This document shows, piece after piece, positions 51,430-59,929 of a DNA stretch of 64,000 bases. A program made the position numbers and the translations under genes. The notes below the pieces were generated by a model. That model was not told where the DNA came from and made no database searches. It saw nothing but the letters and a program-made list of their open reading frames with translations. Origin of the DNA: Aurantimonas coralicida DSM 14790 (GTDB lineage: Bacteria; Pseudomonadota; Alphaproteobacteria; Rhizobiales; Rhizobiaceae); the NCBI RefSeq assembly GCF_000421645.1, contig NZ_ATXK01000006.1, positions 62,001-126,000 on the forward strand, in the 5' to 3' direction. Position 1 is the first letter of the stretch. Every line of letters starts with the position of its first letter.

Positions 51430-52668
51430 TCAGACGCCGAGGGCGCGCTTGTCGTCGATGACCTTGCCGTCATTGGGCAGGGTGCCGTCCTCGGCAAAGG
51501 CGACCTCGCCGCGCACCCGGCATTCGGCGCGGATCGCCTCGGCCACCGTTTCTGCGAAGGCCGCGCCGCGCTCGGTGCTCTCGATATGCAGCAGCAGCGT
51601 GTCGCGGCCGCCATCCTCGCCCACTTCCAGCCGCGCCCGGGCGATCTGCGGGAAGCGCCGGACGATATTGGCGACCTGGCGTGGATGCACGAACATGCCG
51701 CGCACCTTGGTGGTCTGGTCGGCCCGGCCCATCCAGCCCTTCAGCCGGCGGTTGGTGCGCCCGCACGGGCTCTGCCCGATCATCACAGCCGACAGGTCGC
51801 CGGTGGAGAAGCGGATCAGCGGGTAGGCGGCGTTGAAGGTGGTCACCACGACCTCGCCGACCTCGCCGTCGGGGACCGGATCGCCGGTGCCGGGGCGCAC
51901 GATCTCCACCAGCGCATCCTCGTCGATCACCATGCCGTCGCCGGGGCCGGCCGCCTCATAGGCGATCAGGCCGAGTTCGGCGGTGCCGTAGCACTGGCGC
52001 ACCGCGATGCCGCGCTCGGCGTACCATTGCCGCAGATTGGGAAACAGCGGCCCGCCGCTGACCAGCGCCCTGGTCACCGAGCTGAGCGCCACGCCGGCCG
52101 CATCGGCCTTTTCCAGGATGATCTTCAGGAAGTCCGGAGTGCCGATATAGCCGCGGACCCCAAGCCGGGCGAAGGCCTCGACCTGCGTCTCCGTATTGCC
52201 GACGCCACCCGGAAACACCGCGCAGCCGATCGCGGCGGCGGCGTGGTCGAACATGAAGCCCGCCGGCGTCAGATGGTAGGCGAAGCAATTGGCGACGATG
52301 TCGCCGCGGCGAAAGCCTGCGGCATAGAGCGCCCGGGCCATGCGCCAGTGCTCGTGTTCGGCCTCCGGCTCGACGATCGGGCCGGGCGACAGGAACAGCC
52401 GGCGAAAGCCGCCGGCGCTGCGCGGCGTCAGCCCGCCGAAGGGTGAGTGGGCCTCCTGCATCTCGATCAGGTCGGACTTGTAGAGGACCGGCAGGGCGGC
52501 GAGCGCCGCCCGGTTTCCGATGGTGTCGGGATCGATGCCGGCGAGGCTGCCGGCGTAGTGCGGCGACGTGGCAATCGCATGCCGCAACTGCACGCGCAGC
52601 CGCTCGAACAGGTTGGCCTCGCGGGCGGCGGGGGCGCGGGTCTCGCGGTCGTCGAAATGGTCGCTCAT
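51430..52668 (-). CDS. Phenylacetate-CoA ligase-like AMP-forming enzyme with altered P-loop
   Basis: The protein has 412 residues. The overall fold follows PaaK: ALVSGGPLFPNLRQWYAERG, RQCYGTAELGLIAYE and the C-terminal LKGWMGRADQTTKVRGMFVH. The usual SSGTTG phosphate loop is replaced by FLSPGPIVEPEAEH, so nucleotide handling may differ. It is the last gene of the liv-type operon, 55 bp after livF. The substrate is unknown; an aromatic or branched acid imported by the transporter is a fair guess. Confidence 0.78.
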   Translation of the reverse strand: MSDHFDDRETRAPAAREANLFERLRVQLRHAIATSPHYAGSLAGIDPDTIGNRAALAALPVLYKSDLIEMQEAHSPFGGLTPRSAGGFRRLFLSPGPIVEPEAEHEHWRMARALYAAGFRRGDIVANCFAYHLTPAGFMFDHAAAAIGCAVFPGGVGNTETQVEAFARLGVRGYIGTPDFLKIILEKADAAGVALSSVTRALVSGGPLFPNLRQWYAERGIAVRQCYGTAELGLIAYEAAGPGDGMVIDEDALVEIVRPGTGDPVPDGEVGEVVVTTFNAAYPLIRFSTGDLSAVMIGQSPCGRTNRRLKGWMGRADQTTKVRGMFVHPRQVANIVRRFPQIARARLEVGEDGGRDTLLLHIESTERGAAFAETVAEAIRAECRVRGEVAFAEDGTLPNDGKVIDDKRALGV

Positions 52669-52723
52669 GCCGGAGCCTTCCGGGATCGTTCGGTGCAGGT
52701 CGGGGGCAGGGCGCGCGGCGCCG

Positions 52724-53557
52724 TCATAGCCATCTCTTGCGCCGGCGGAAGCTCTTGACGTTCTTGAACGAGCGCCGCTCGCCGCCGCCGAGATAGAATT
52801 CCTTGACGTCCTCGTTGTCGGCGAGCTCGGCGCCGGTGCCGTCGAGAACGATCTTGCCGTTCTCCATGATGTAGCCGTAGTCCGCCGCCTTCAGCGCCAT
52901 GTTGGCGTTCTGCTCGACCAGCAGGATCGAGATGCCGAGCTCGCGGTTCAGCCGCCGGATGATGCCGAACACCTCCTTCACCAGAAGCGGCGACAGGCCC
53001 ATGGACGGCTCGTCCATCAGGATCAGCTTGGGCTTGGCCATCAGCGCCCGGCCGATCGCCAGCATCTGCTGCTCGCCGCCGGACAGATAGCCGGCGAGGC
53101 CGCTGCGCTCGCGCAGCCGCGGGAAGAACTCGTAGACCTGTTCGATCTCCTCGCGGATGTTGGCCTTCGGACGGGTGAAGGCGCCCAGCCGCAGGTTCTC
53201 GGTGATCGTCATGTCCTGGACGATGCCGCGGCCTTCCATGACCAGGAAGATGCCGTTGCAGACCTTCTGGTCCGGCGACATGCGGGTGATGTCCTGGCCC
53301 TCATAGGACACCGAGCCGCGGGTGATGGCGCCGTCCTCGGTGTGCAGCAGGCCGGCAATCGCCTTCAGCGTCGTCGACTTGCCGGCGCCATTGGCGCCCA
53401 GCAGGGCCGTGATCTGCCCGCGCTTGGCGGCCATCGACATGCCGCGCAGGACGAGGATGACGTCGTTGAAGACCACCTCGACATTGTTGAGGGCGAGAAT
53501 GTCCTCGGCCGGGGCCGTTGCGGGCTCGGGGGCGGAAAGCGGCTCTGCGACGGTCAT
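52724..53557 (-). CDS. livF: Branched-chain type ABC transporter ATPase, LivF
   Basis: The protein has 277 residues. Walker A is LLGANGAGKSTTLKAI, the signature is YLSGGEQQMLAIGRALM, and Walker B is LILMDEPSMGLSP. The N-terminal 18 residues (Ala/Pro/Glu-rich) and the basic C-terminal 25 residues (SFKNVKSFRRRKRWL) extend beyond the usual LivF. It belongs to the leftward operon that also holds livG, livH and livM. Confidence 0.92.
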   Translation of the reverse strand: MTVAEPLSAPEPATAPAEDILALNNVEVVFNDVILVLRGMSMAAKRGQITALLGANGAGKSTTLKAIAGLLHTEDGAITRGSVSYEGQDITRMSPDQKVCNGIFLVMEGRGIVQDMTITENLRLGAFTRPKANIREEIEQVYEFFPRLRERSGLAGYLSGGEQQMLAIGRALMAKPKLILMDEPSMGLSPLLVKEVFGIIRRLNRELGISILLVEQNANMALKAADYGYIMENGKIVLDGTGAELADNEDVKEFYLGGGERRSFKNVKSFRRRKRWL

Positions 53558-53629
53558 GGGGGCGACCCTTTTCGTTTCCCTGGATGCGGCCGGCCGGGAC
53601 GCGGGACGTCCCGGCCGATGCGGTCGGGC

Positions 53630-54862
53630 TTACTGGCCGAGCCAGTCGTCGCGGCGCGGCAGATCGATCTCGGCGATCTCCTCGATCTCCGCCTTGCCGT
53701 CGGTCATCGAGCCGGAATTGATCGCCACGGTCATCAGGCCGCGATGATCCTCGGGGGTCCAGGTCGAGGGCAGGCAGACGCCTTCCAGCCCCTCGGGCAC
53801 CCACTCGCTCTTCTGGTACATGCCGTCACGGATGCCCTTGCCGGTGATGCCGCCATTGGCCTTCGCCCACTCCATGGCTTCCTTCATGTAGTAGGCCGCG
53901 CAGACGCCGCGCAGGTAATGGTGGGTCGGCCGGTCGCCGACCTGCCCGCCGCCGTTTTCGAGGATGGTCTTGACCAGCGCCATGCCCGGCACCTCGGCGC
54001 CGTAGAACGGCGTCGAGGTCGGGAAGATCAGGTTCTGCGCCTCGGCGGCTTCCACCGTCTGGTAGTCGCCCGCCCAGGGGTTGCCCATGTAGGTCGCCTC
54101 GACGCCGACCGTGTTGCAGGACTTGATCAGCGAGACGACCGAACCGCCGAGATTGCCCATGTAGACGTACTGCGCGCCGGTATCCTTGATGGTCAGGCAC
54201 TGGGCCTTGAAGTCGCCCGGTGCCAGCGGCACCACCACCGGCGGCGCGACCGTCATGCCGAGCTCCTCGGCATAGGCGGCGCAGGCCTCCTTGGGGGCGT
54301 TCGGATAGGGATGATTGTCGCCGGTATGGACGAAGGTCGGGTTGTCGATGCCCTTGCCCTTGGCATCCTCTGAGGCCCACTGCACCAGCGCCCGGCAGGC
54401 GTCGGAATAGGACGGGCCGTAGAAGAAGTTGAACGGCGCCGGCAGCTTGGTGTTGGGGTTCTTGCCGCTCGGATCGGTCAGATGCGCCGAATAGGAGCCG
54501 GAGATGTTGGGGATCTCGTCGCGGGTGATGAAGGTGATCAGCGCCTCGGTATCGGCGGTGCCCCAGCCCTGCAGCGCGACCATGCCGTTGCCGATCCAGC
54601 GCTTGTAGAGCGAGATCGCCTCGGGGACCTTGTAGGCGTAGTCGACCGTGTCGAGCTCGACCATGGTGCCGTCGATGCCGCCATCGGCATTGATCTGCTT
54701 GAAGGCGTCGGTGACGCCCGGCGCGTACTGCTTGCCGACGAAGGAGGTCGGGCCGGTATAGTCGGCGAGATGGCCGACGAGCACGCTGTCCTGCGCCTGC
54801 GCGGTGCCGAGCATCGTGCCGGCGGCGAGCGCCGCGCCGGCCAGGATCTTCAGTTTGGTCAT
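53630..54862 (-). CDS. LivK-type substrate-binding protein
   Basis: The protein has 410 residues with a signal peptide (LKILAGAALAAGTMLGTAQA). The mature type I binding fold begins VLVGHLADYTGPTSFVGKQY and contains NISGSYSAHLTDPSGKNP. Length and pattern fit the group linked with LivFGHM transporters and AMP-ligases, thought to import aromatic, branched or short acids. The precise ligand is unknown. Confidence 0.88.
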   Translation of the reverse strand: MTKLKILAGAALAAGTMLGTAQAQDSVLVGHLADYTGPTSFVGKQYAPGVTDAFKQINADGGIDGTMVELDTVDYAYKVPEAISLYKRWIGNGMVALQGWGTADTEALITFITRDEIPNISGSYSAHLTDPSGKNPNTKLPAPFNFFYGPSYSDACRALVQWASEDAKGKGIDNPTFVHTGDNHPYPNAPKEACAAYAEELGMTVAPPVVVPLAPGDFKAQCLTIKDTGAQYVYMGNLGGSVVSLIKSCNTVGVEATYMGNPWAGDYQTVEAAEAQNLIFPTSTPFYGAEVPGMALVKTILENGGGQVGDRPTHHYLRGVCAAYYMKEAMEWAKANGGITGKGIRDGMYQKSEWVPEGLEGVCLPSTWTPEDHRGLMTVAINSGSMTDGKAEIEEIAEIDLPRRDDWLGQ

Positions 54863-54971
54863 GTCTTCCTCCCGTTCGCGGACTGGTTCGATCCGAAGGC
54901 GGCGGTGCCGCGAAGCCCGCCGGACCCGGGGTGCCCCGTCCGGTCTGACGCCGGGTTCGGGGCAAGAATGG

Positions 54972-56033
54972 CTAGTGCGAGAAGGGGAAGAGCTTCCAGC
55001 TGGCCCGCATCAGCCGCCAGCGATGGACAAGCCCTTCCGGCTCGAGCACGAGGAACAGGATGATCGCCGCGCCCACCGACATCTGCTTGATGTAGGCGGT
55101 GCCCTGGGCGATGGCGGGAAACACGTCGGCGAGGCCGTTGGCGAAGATCTCCATCACCTGCGGCAGGAGCAGGATGAAGGCCGCGCCGAGCAGCGATCCC
55201 GAGACCGAGCCGAGGCCGCCGATGATGATCATCGCCAGGAACTCGATCGACAGGAGAATGGTGAAGCCCTCGCCGGAGACGAAGCCGAGATAGTGGCCGT
55301 AGAGGGCGCCGCCGATGCCGGCGAAGAAGCTGGAGATGCCGAAGGACATGATCCGGTAGCGGGTCAGGTTGATGCCCATGATCTCGGCCGAGAGATAATG
55401 GTCGCGCACCGCCACCAGCGCCCGGCCGTCGCGGGTGCGGGCCAGATTGGCCACCGCCAGGAAGCAGATCACCACCCAGAACAGGACGAGGTAGAAATAG
55501 CGCTCGTCGGTGTTCAGCGGAAAGCCGAACAGGGTCGCGGTCTCGGCCAGCGAGCCATAGGGGCCGCCGGTGAACCATGCCGCCCGGCCGAAGAAATCCT
55601 CCAGGATGAACTGCGAGGCGAGGGTGGCGATGGCCAGGTACAGGCCCTTCAGTCGCGCCGCCGGAATGCCGAAGATCATGCCGACCGCCGTCGTCATCAG
55701 GCCGGCGAGCGGGATCGCGATGAGCACCGGGATGCCCTTCGACGCGATCCAGGCCGAGGCGAAGGCACCGAAGCCGAAAAACGCGCCGTGGCCGAGCGAG
55801 ATCTGCCCGGTCATGCCGGTGAGGACGTTGAGGCCCAAAGCGGCGATCCCGTAGATGCCGATCAGGATCATCTGCGACAGGACATAGCCGCCGAAGACCA
55901 GCGGCATCAGCGCCACCAGCACGACGAGGGTGACCACCGCCCATTGCTCGAAATGGGTGCGGAACAGCGACTGGTCTGCCTTGTAGCTGGTCCGGAAGTC
56001 GCCGGCCGGGCGCGGATTGGGAACGTGGGCCAT
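54972..56033 (-). CDS. livM: LivM-type ABC transporter permease
   Basis: The protein has 353 residues from the ATG at 56033 and about ten membrane helices. The family core is ILIGIYGIAALGLNVLTGMT, then ISLGHGAFFGFGAFASAW. The start overlaps the livH stop (ATGA), so it is translationally coupled. The longer frame upstream is out of register with livH and is not coding. Confidence 0.9.
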   Translation of the reverse strand: MAHVPNPRPAGDFRTSYKADQSLFRTHFEQWAVVTLVVLVALMPLVFGGYVLSQMILIGIYGIAALGLNVLTGMTGQISLGHGAFFGFGAFASAWIASKGIPVLIAIPLAGLMTTAVGMIFGIPAARLKGLYLAIATLASQFILEDFFGRAAWFTGGPYGSLAETATLFGFPLNTDERYFYLVLFWVVICFLAVANLARTRDGRALVAVRDHYLSAEIMGINLTRYRIMSFGISSFFAGIGGALYGHYLGFVSGEGFTILLSIEFLAMIIIGGLGSVSGSLLGAAFILLLPQVMEIFANGLADVFPAIAQGTAYIKQMSVGAAIILFLVLEPEGLVHRWRLMRASWKLFPFSH

Positions 56034-56926
56034 CAGATGCGCTCGATGTCGGGCGTGCCGAACAGCCCGTAGGGACGGATCATCAGGATCACGATCAGCA
56101 CGTAGAAGGGCGCGACCTGGTACATGTTGCCGACCTGCAGATACTGGCCGTCGACGAATTCGGCGAGGTTCTCCAGGAGCCCGATGGTAAGGCCGCCGAC
56201 GATCGCCCCGACGATGGAATCGAGGCCGCCGACGATCACCGCCGGGAACACCTTGATGCCGATGATCGCCAGCGAGTTGGACACGGCGCTGACGAGGCCG
56301 ATGACAACGCCGGCGATCCCCGACACCACCGCCGAGATCGCCCAGGCCATGGCGAAGACGCGGCCGACATTGACGCCGAGCGACTGGGCGACCTGCTGGT
56401 TGTAGGCGGTCGCCCGCATGGCGAGGCCCCAGCGCGAATAGCGGAAGAACCAGAAGAACATCACCATGACGATGAGCGACAGGACGAGGCTCATCAGATA
56501 GGCGGTCTCGACGTTGAGGCCGCCGATGGAGACGGTGCTCCGGTCGAAGACCTGCGGGAAGCGCACGGCATTGTTGCCGAAGATCCAGTTCATCAGCGCC
56601 CGCATGAAGATCGACAGGCCGATCGTCGCCATGATGACGGAGATCACCGGCTCGCCGACGAGCGGGCGCAGCAACAGCACCTGCACCAGGATGCCGAACA
56701 GCGTCATGAAGACGAGGGAGAAGATGAAGGCCAGCCAGAAGGGCAGGCCGAGGGAGACGACGAGGGCAAGGCAAACCCAGGCGCCCAGCACCACGAATTC
56801 GCCTTGCGCGAAATTCACCACCTGGGTCGATTTGTAGATCAGCACGAAGCACATCGCGACGATGCCGTAGAGCATGCCGACGATGACGCCGTTGATGACG
56901 AGCTGGAGAAGGAGTTCGGTGTTCAT
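56033..56926 (-). CDS. livH: LivH-type ABC transporter permease
   Basis: The protein has 297 residues. The start LLQLVINGVIVGMLYGIVAM and the region KSTQVVNFAQGEFVVLGAW are typical of LivH; AIVGGLTIGLLENLAEF is near the end. Start and stop overlap neighbours (ATGA), coupling it between the CoA ligase and livM. Confidence 0.92.
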   Translation of the reverse strand: MNTELLLQLVINGVIVGMLYGIVAMCFVLIYKSTQVVNFAQGEFVVLGAWVCLALVVSLGLPFWLAFIFSLVFMTLFGILVQVLLLRPLVGEPVISVIMATIGLSIFMRALMNWIFGNNAVRFPQVFDRSTVSIGGLNVETAYLMSLVLSLIVMVMFFWFFRYSRWGLAMRATAYNQQVAQSLGVNVGRVFAMAWAISAVVSGIAGVVIGLVSAVSNSLAIIGIKVFPAVIVGGLDSIVGAIVGGLTIGLLENLAEFVDGQYLQVGNMYQVAPFYVLIVILMIRPYGLFGTPDIERI

Positions 56927-58905
56927 TCGGCTGCCTCCTGCCTGTGGCCCGCATCCGGTACCAGCGTCTCGATCGGCAGCGTCGTGACGATCCGCTGCTT
57001 CGAGCCGTCCTGGAAGTGGATCACCGTGTCGACGTCGACGTGGTCGGCGCCGGAATAGAGGCGGGCGATGATGTCCTCGTATTTCTCGGCAATCACGCTG
57101 CGCCGGACCTTCTTGGTGCGGGTCAGCTCGCCGTCGTCGGCGTCGAGCTCCTTGTAGAGAAGCAGGAACCTCGCGATCCGCTGCTGGGCGGGCAGCGTCG
57201 CGTTGACCCGCTCCACCTCGGCACGCAGGAGGTCGTAGACCTCGCGCCGGGCGGCGAGATCGGAATAGGTGGTGAAGGAGATCCGCCGCTCCTCCGCCCA
57301 TTTCGAGATGATCGGGAAGCGGATGCAGATCATCGCGGTCAGATAGTCCCGCCGGTTGCCGAGGATCACCGCCTCGGCGACATAGGTCGAGAATTTCAGC
57401 TTGTTCTCGATGAATTGCGGCGAGAAGCGCACCCCCTTGGCGGTCGTCGCCAGATCCTTGATCCGGTCGATGACGACGAGGTGGCGCTTGTCCGTCAGGT
57501 AGCCGGCGTCGCCTGTCTGGAACCAGCCCTCGGCATCGAGGCTGGCCTCGGACTCGGCCTCGTTGCGGTAGTAGCCGCTCATCATGTTGGGATGCTTGAC
57601 CAGCACCTCGCCGAGCCCCTCGGGATCGGGGTCGCGGATCTTCAGCGCGCAGCCGGGCATCGGATAGCCCACCGTCTCGTTGTCGACCTCGCCATCCTTG
57701 TGGATGGTGTGGGCGCCCATCGCCTCGGTCTGGCCGTAGAGCTGCTTGAGCGGCACGCCCATGGCCTGGAAGAAGCGGAAGGTGTCAGGGCCCATGGCGG
57801 CGCCGCCGGTGGCCGCGGATTTCAGATTGGTGAAGCCGAGCCGGTCGCGCAGGTGCCGGAACAGGAGAAGGTCGGCAGCGCCCGAATGGCCGCCATGCTC
57901 GACCGCGGCCATGCCCTTGGCGACGCCCCAGTCGTAGATCGCCCGCTTCCAGCGCTTGCTGTCCATGATGCGGGCGCGGATGTCGGCGGCGACCGTCTCC
58001 CAGACGCGCGGCGAGAACAGGACGAAGGTCGGCCCGATCTCGCGCAGATCGGCCATGGTGGTCTGCTCTTCCTCGGGGAAGTTCACCTTCATCCGGGCAA
58101 GGAAGTTCCAGGCGACGGAATACATCTGCTCCATCACCCAGGAGAGCGGCAGCACCGCCACATATTCGTCGTCCGGCCCGCGCGGATCGGCCCGCAGATA
58201 GCTCGCCGCATGGCCGATGAAGGCGGTGCCGGTCCACATGGCGAGCTTGGGATGGGCCGTGGTGCCGGAGGTGGTGCACAGGATCGCGACGTCTTCGCCG
58301 CGCGTCGCGCCGACCATGTCGCGCCACAGATTGGGGGATAGGTCGAGTGCGTCCTTGCCGGCCGCCTCCAGCGTCTCGATCGGGATCAGCCGCGGATCGT
58401 CGTATTTCCGCATGCCGCGCGGGTCGGTGTAGACGATGGCGACGACGCTCGGGATGGCGTCGCCGAGGGCCAGCAGCTTGTCGACCTGCTCCTCGTCCTC
58501 GGCCACGACGATCTTCGGCTGGGCATAGTCGAAGAGGTAGCGGATCTCCTCTTCCAGCGCGTCGCGATAGATGCCGAGGCTCATCGCCCGGCAGGCATGG
58601 GCGGCGACCTCGCCCCAGACCCATTCCGGGCGGTTGTCGCCGATCAGCGCGACGATGTCGCCGGGCCCGAGGCCGAGGCCGGCGAAGCCGACGGCCATGC
58701 GCGCGACATGCGTCTCGACGCTCTCCCAGTCATAGGGCACCCAGATGCCGAATTCCTTCTCGCGCTGGGCGATGGCCTTGGGGTGCAGGAGGGCGTTGTG
58801 GGCGAGAAGCTTCGGCAGGGTGTCGAGACCGGCGGCCTGTTTCACCTCCGGCGTGTCGTCCGGCCAGGGCAGCTCCGATCCGCTGACGGCGAGGGGCGCG
58901 GTCAT
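56923..58905 (-). CDS. AMP-forming long-chain-type acyl-CoA ligase
   Basis: The protein has 660 residues, the FadD/long-chain type size. The P-loop ILCTTSGTTAHPKLAMW, the core KQLYGQTEAMGAHTI, the GWFQTGDAGYLTD block and the KGVRFSPQFIENKL catalytic region are intact. It activates acids with CoA. It lies between livG and livH and is coupled to both by ATGA, so it should act on the substrate brought in by the transporter. Confidence 0.9.
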   Translation of the reverse strand: MTAPLAVSGSELPWPDDTPEVKQAAGLDTLPKLLAHNALLHPKAIAQREKEFGIWVPYDWESVETHVARMAVGFAGLGLGPGDIVALIGDNRPEWVWGEVAAHACRAMSLGIYRDALEEEIRYLFDYAQPKIVVAEDEEQVDKLLALGDAIPSVVAIVYTDPRGMRKYDDPRLIPIETLEAAGKDALDLSPNLWRDMVGATRGEDVAILCTTSGTTAHPKLAMWTGTAFIGHAASYLRADPRGPDDEYVAVLPLSWVMEQMYSVAWNFLARMKVNFPEEEQTTMADLREIGPTFVLFSPRVWETVAADIRARIMDSKRWKRAIYDWGVAKGMAAVEHGGHSGAADLLLFRHLRDRLGFTNLKSAATGGAAMGPDTFRFFQAMGVPLKQLYGQTEAMGAHTIHKDGEVDNETVGYPMPGCALKIRDPDPEGLGEVLVKHPNMMSGYYRNEAESEASLDAEGWFQTGDAGYLTDKRHLVVIDRIKDLATTAKGVRFSPQFIENKLKFSTYVAEAVILGNRRDYLTAMICIRFPIISKWAEERRISFTTYSDLAARREVYDLLRAEVERVNATLPAQQRIARFLLLYKELDADDGELTRTKKVRRSVIAEKYEDIIARLYSGADHVDVDTVIHFQDGSKQRIVTTLPIETLVPDAGHRQEAAE

Positions 58906-59723
58906 GCCGGTTCTCCGGTCTCGGCGGCCAGCGCGTCCAGCGTCTCGTCGTCCTCGCCGAGATAGGCGCGCTTGACGTGTTCGTCGGCCAGCACCGCGTC
59001 GGGCGTGCCGGCGGAGATCACCTTGCCGAAATCGAGCACGATCACCCGATCCGACAGATCCATGACCACGCCCATGTCATGCTCGATCATCACGATGGTC
59101 ATGCCGAATTCCTGGTTCAGCGCGACGACGTAGCGGGCGATGTCTTCCTTCTCTTCCAGGTTCATGCCGGCCATCGGCTCGTCGAGCAGGATCAGCTCCG
59201 GCTCGATCGCCATGGCGCGGGCCAGTTCGACCCGTTTGCGCAGCCCGTAGGAGAGGGTGCCGGCCGGTTCGCCGCGCACATGCTGGATCTCGAGGAAGTC
59301 GATGATCTCCTCGACCCGCCGCCGCTCGGCCAGTTCCTCGGTGCGGGCGCCGCCGACCCAGTAGGCCATGCCGGTGAAGAGGTTGTTCTTCAGGCGGTGG
59401 TGGCGGCCGACGAGGATGTTGTCAAGGACGCTCATATGGCCGAACAGCGCGAGGTTCTGGAAGGTGCGGCCGATGCCGAGGCGGGCGCGATCGTTGATCG
59501 AGCGCTTCAGCAGCGAGCCGCCCTTGTAGAGGACGTCGCCCTCGGTCGGCTTGTAGCGGCCGGAAATGCAGTTGAGCATCGAGGTCTTGCCGGCGCCGTT
59601 CGGCCCGATGATCGAGAACAGCTCGCCGGCCTCGACGTGAAAGCTGACATTGCTCAGGGCGCGCACGCCGCCGAATCGCAGCGAGACATCACGGACCTCC
59701 AGGAGGCGTTCGCCTGACGTCAC
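58902..59723 (-). CDS. livG: Branched-chain type ABC transporter ATPase, LivG
   Basis: The protein has 273 residues. Walker A GPNGAGKTSMLNCI, the family insert GIGRTFQNLALFGHMSVLDN, signature LSYGLRKRVELARAMAI, and Walker B LILLDEPMAGMNLEE. It is the first gene of the leftward operon, so the promoter must lie between 59724 and 59929, together with that of the divergent histidine kinase. I see no sure promoter boxes there. Confidence 0.93.
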   Translation of the reverse strand: MTSGERLLEVRDVSLRFGGVRALSNVSFHVEAGELFSIIGPNGAGKTSMLNCISGRYKPTEGDVLYKGGSLLKRSINDRARLGIGRTFQNLALFGHMSVLDNILVGRHHRLKNNLFTGMAYWVGGARTEELAERRRVEEIIDFLEIQHVRGEPAGTLSYGLRKRVELARAMAIEPELILLDEPMAGMNLEEKEDIARYVVALNQEFGMTIVMIEHDMGVVMDLSDRVIVLDFGKVISAGTPDAVLADEHVKRAYLGEDDETLDALAAETGEPA

Positions 59724-59929
59724 AATTCATCCTCCCGTCGGCGTTTGCCCGCCGACCTGTCCGCGGGGCACCGGCTGCTGCGCCGTGCGACCCGCGTTTC
59801 GATGCCCGCTCCCGAGGGCACTGTGTCACGCTGGCAGGCAATTGTTGCGAGAGTTTTTCCAGAAGCGATGCAATGGCGGTTGCGCCTTGCTAGGCTGCCG
59901 CGTGGCCGGACAGGGAGGCATCGGCGGCG

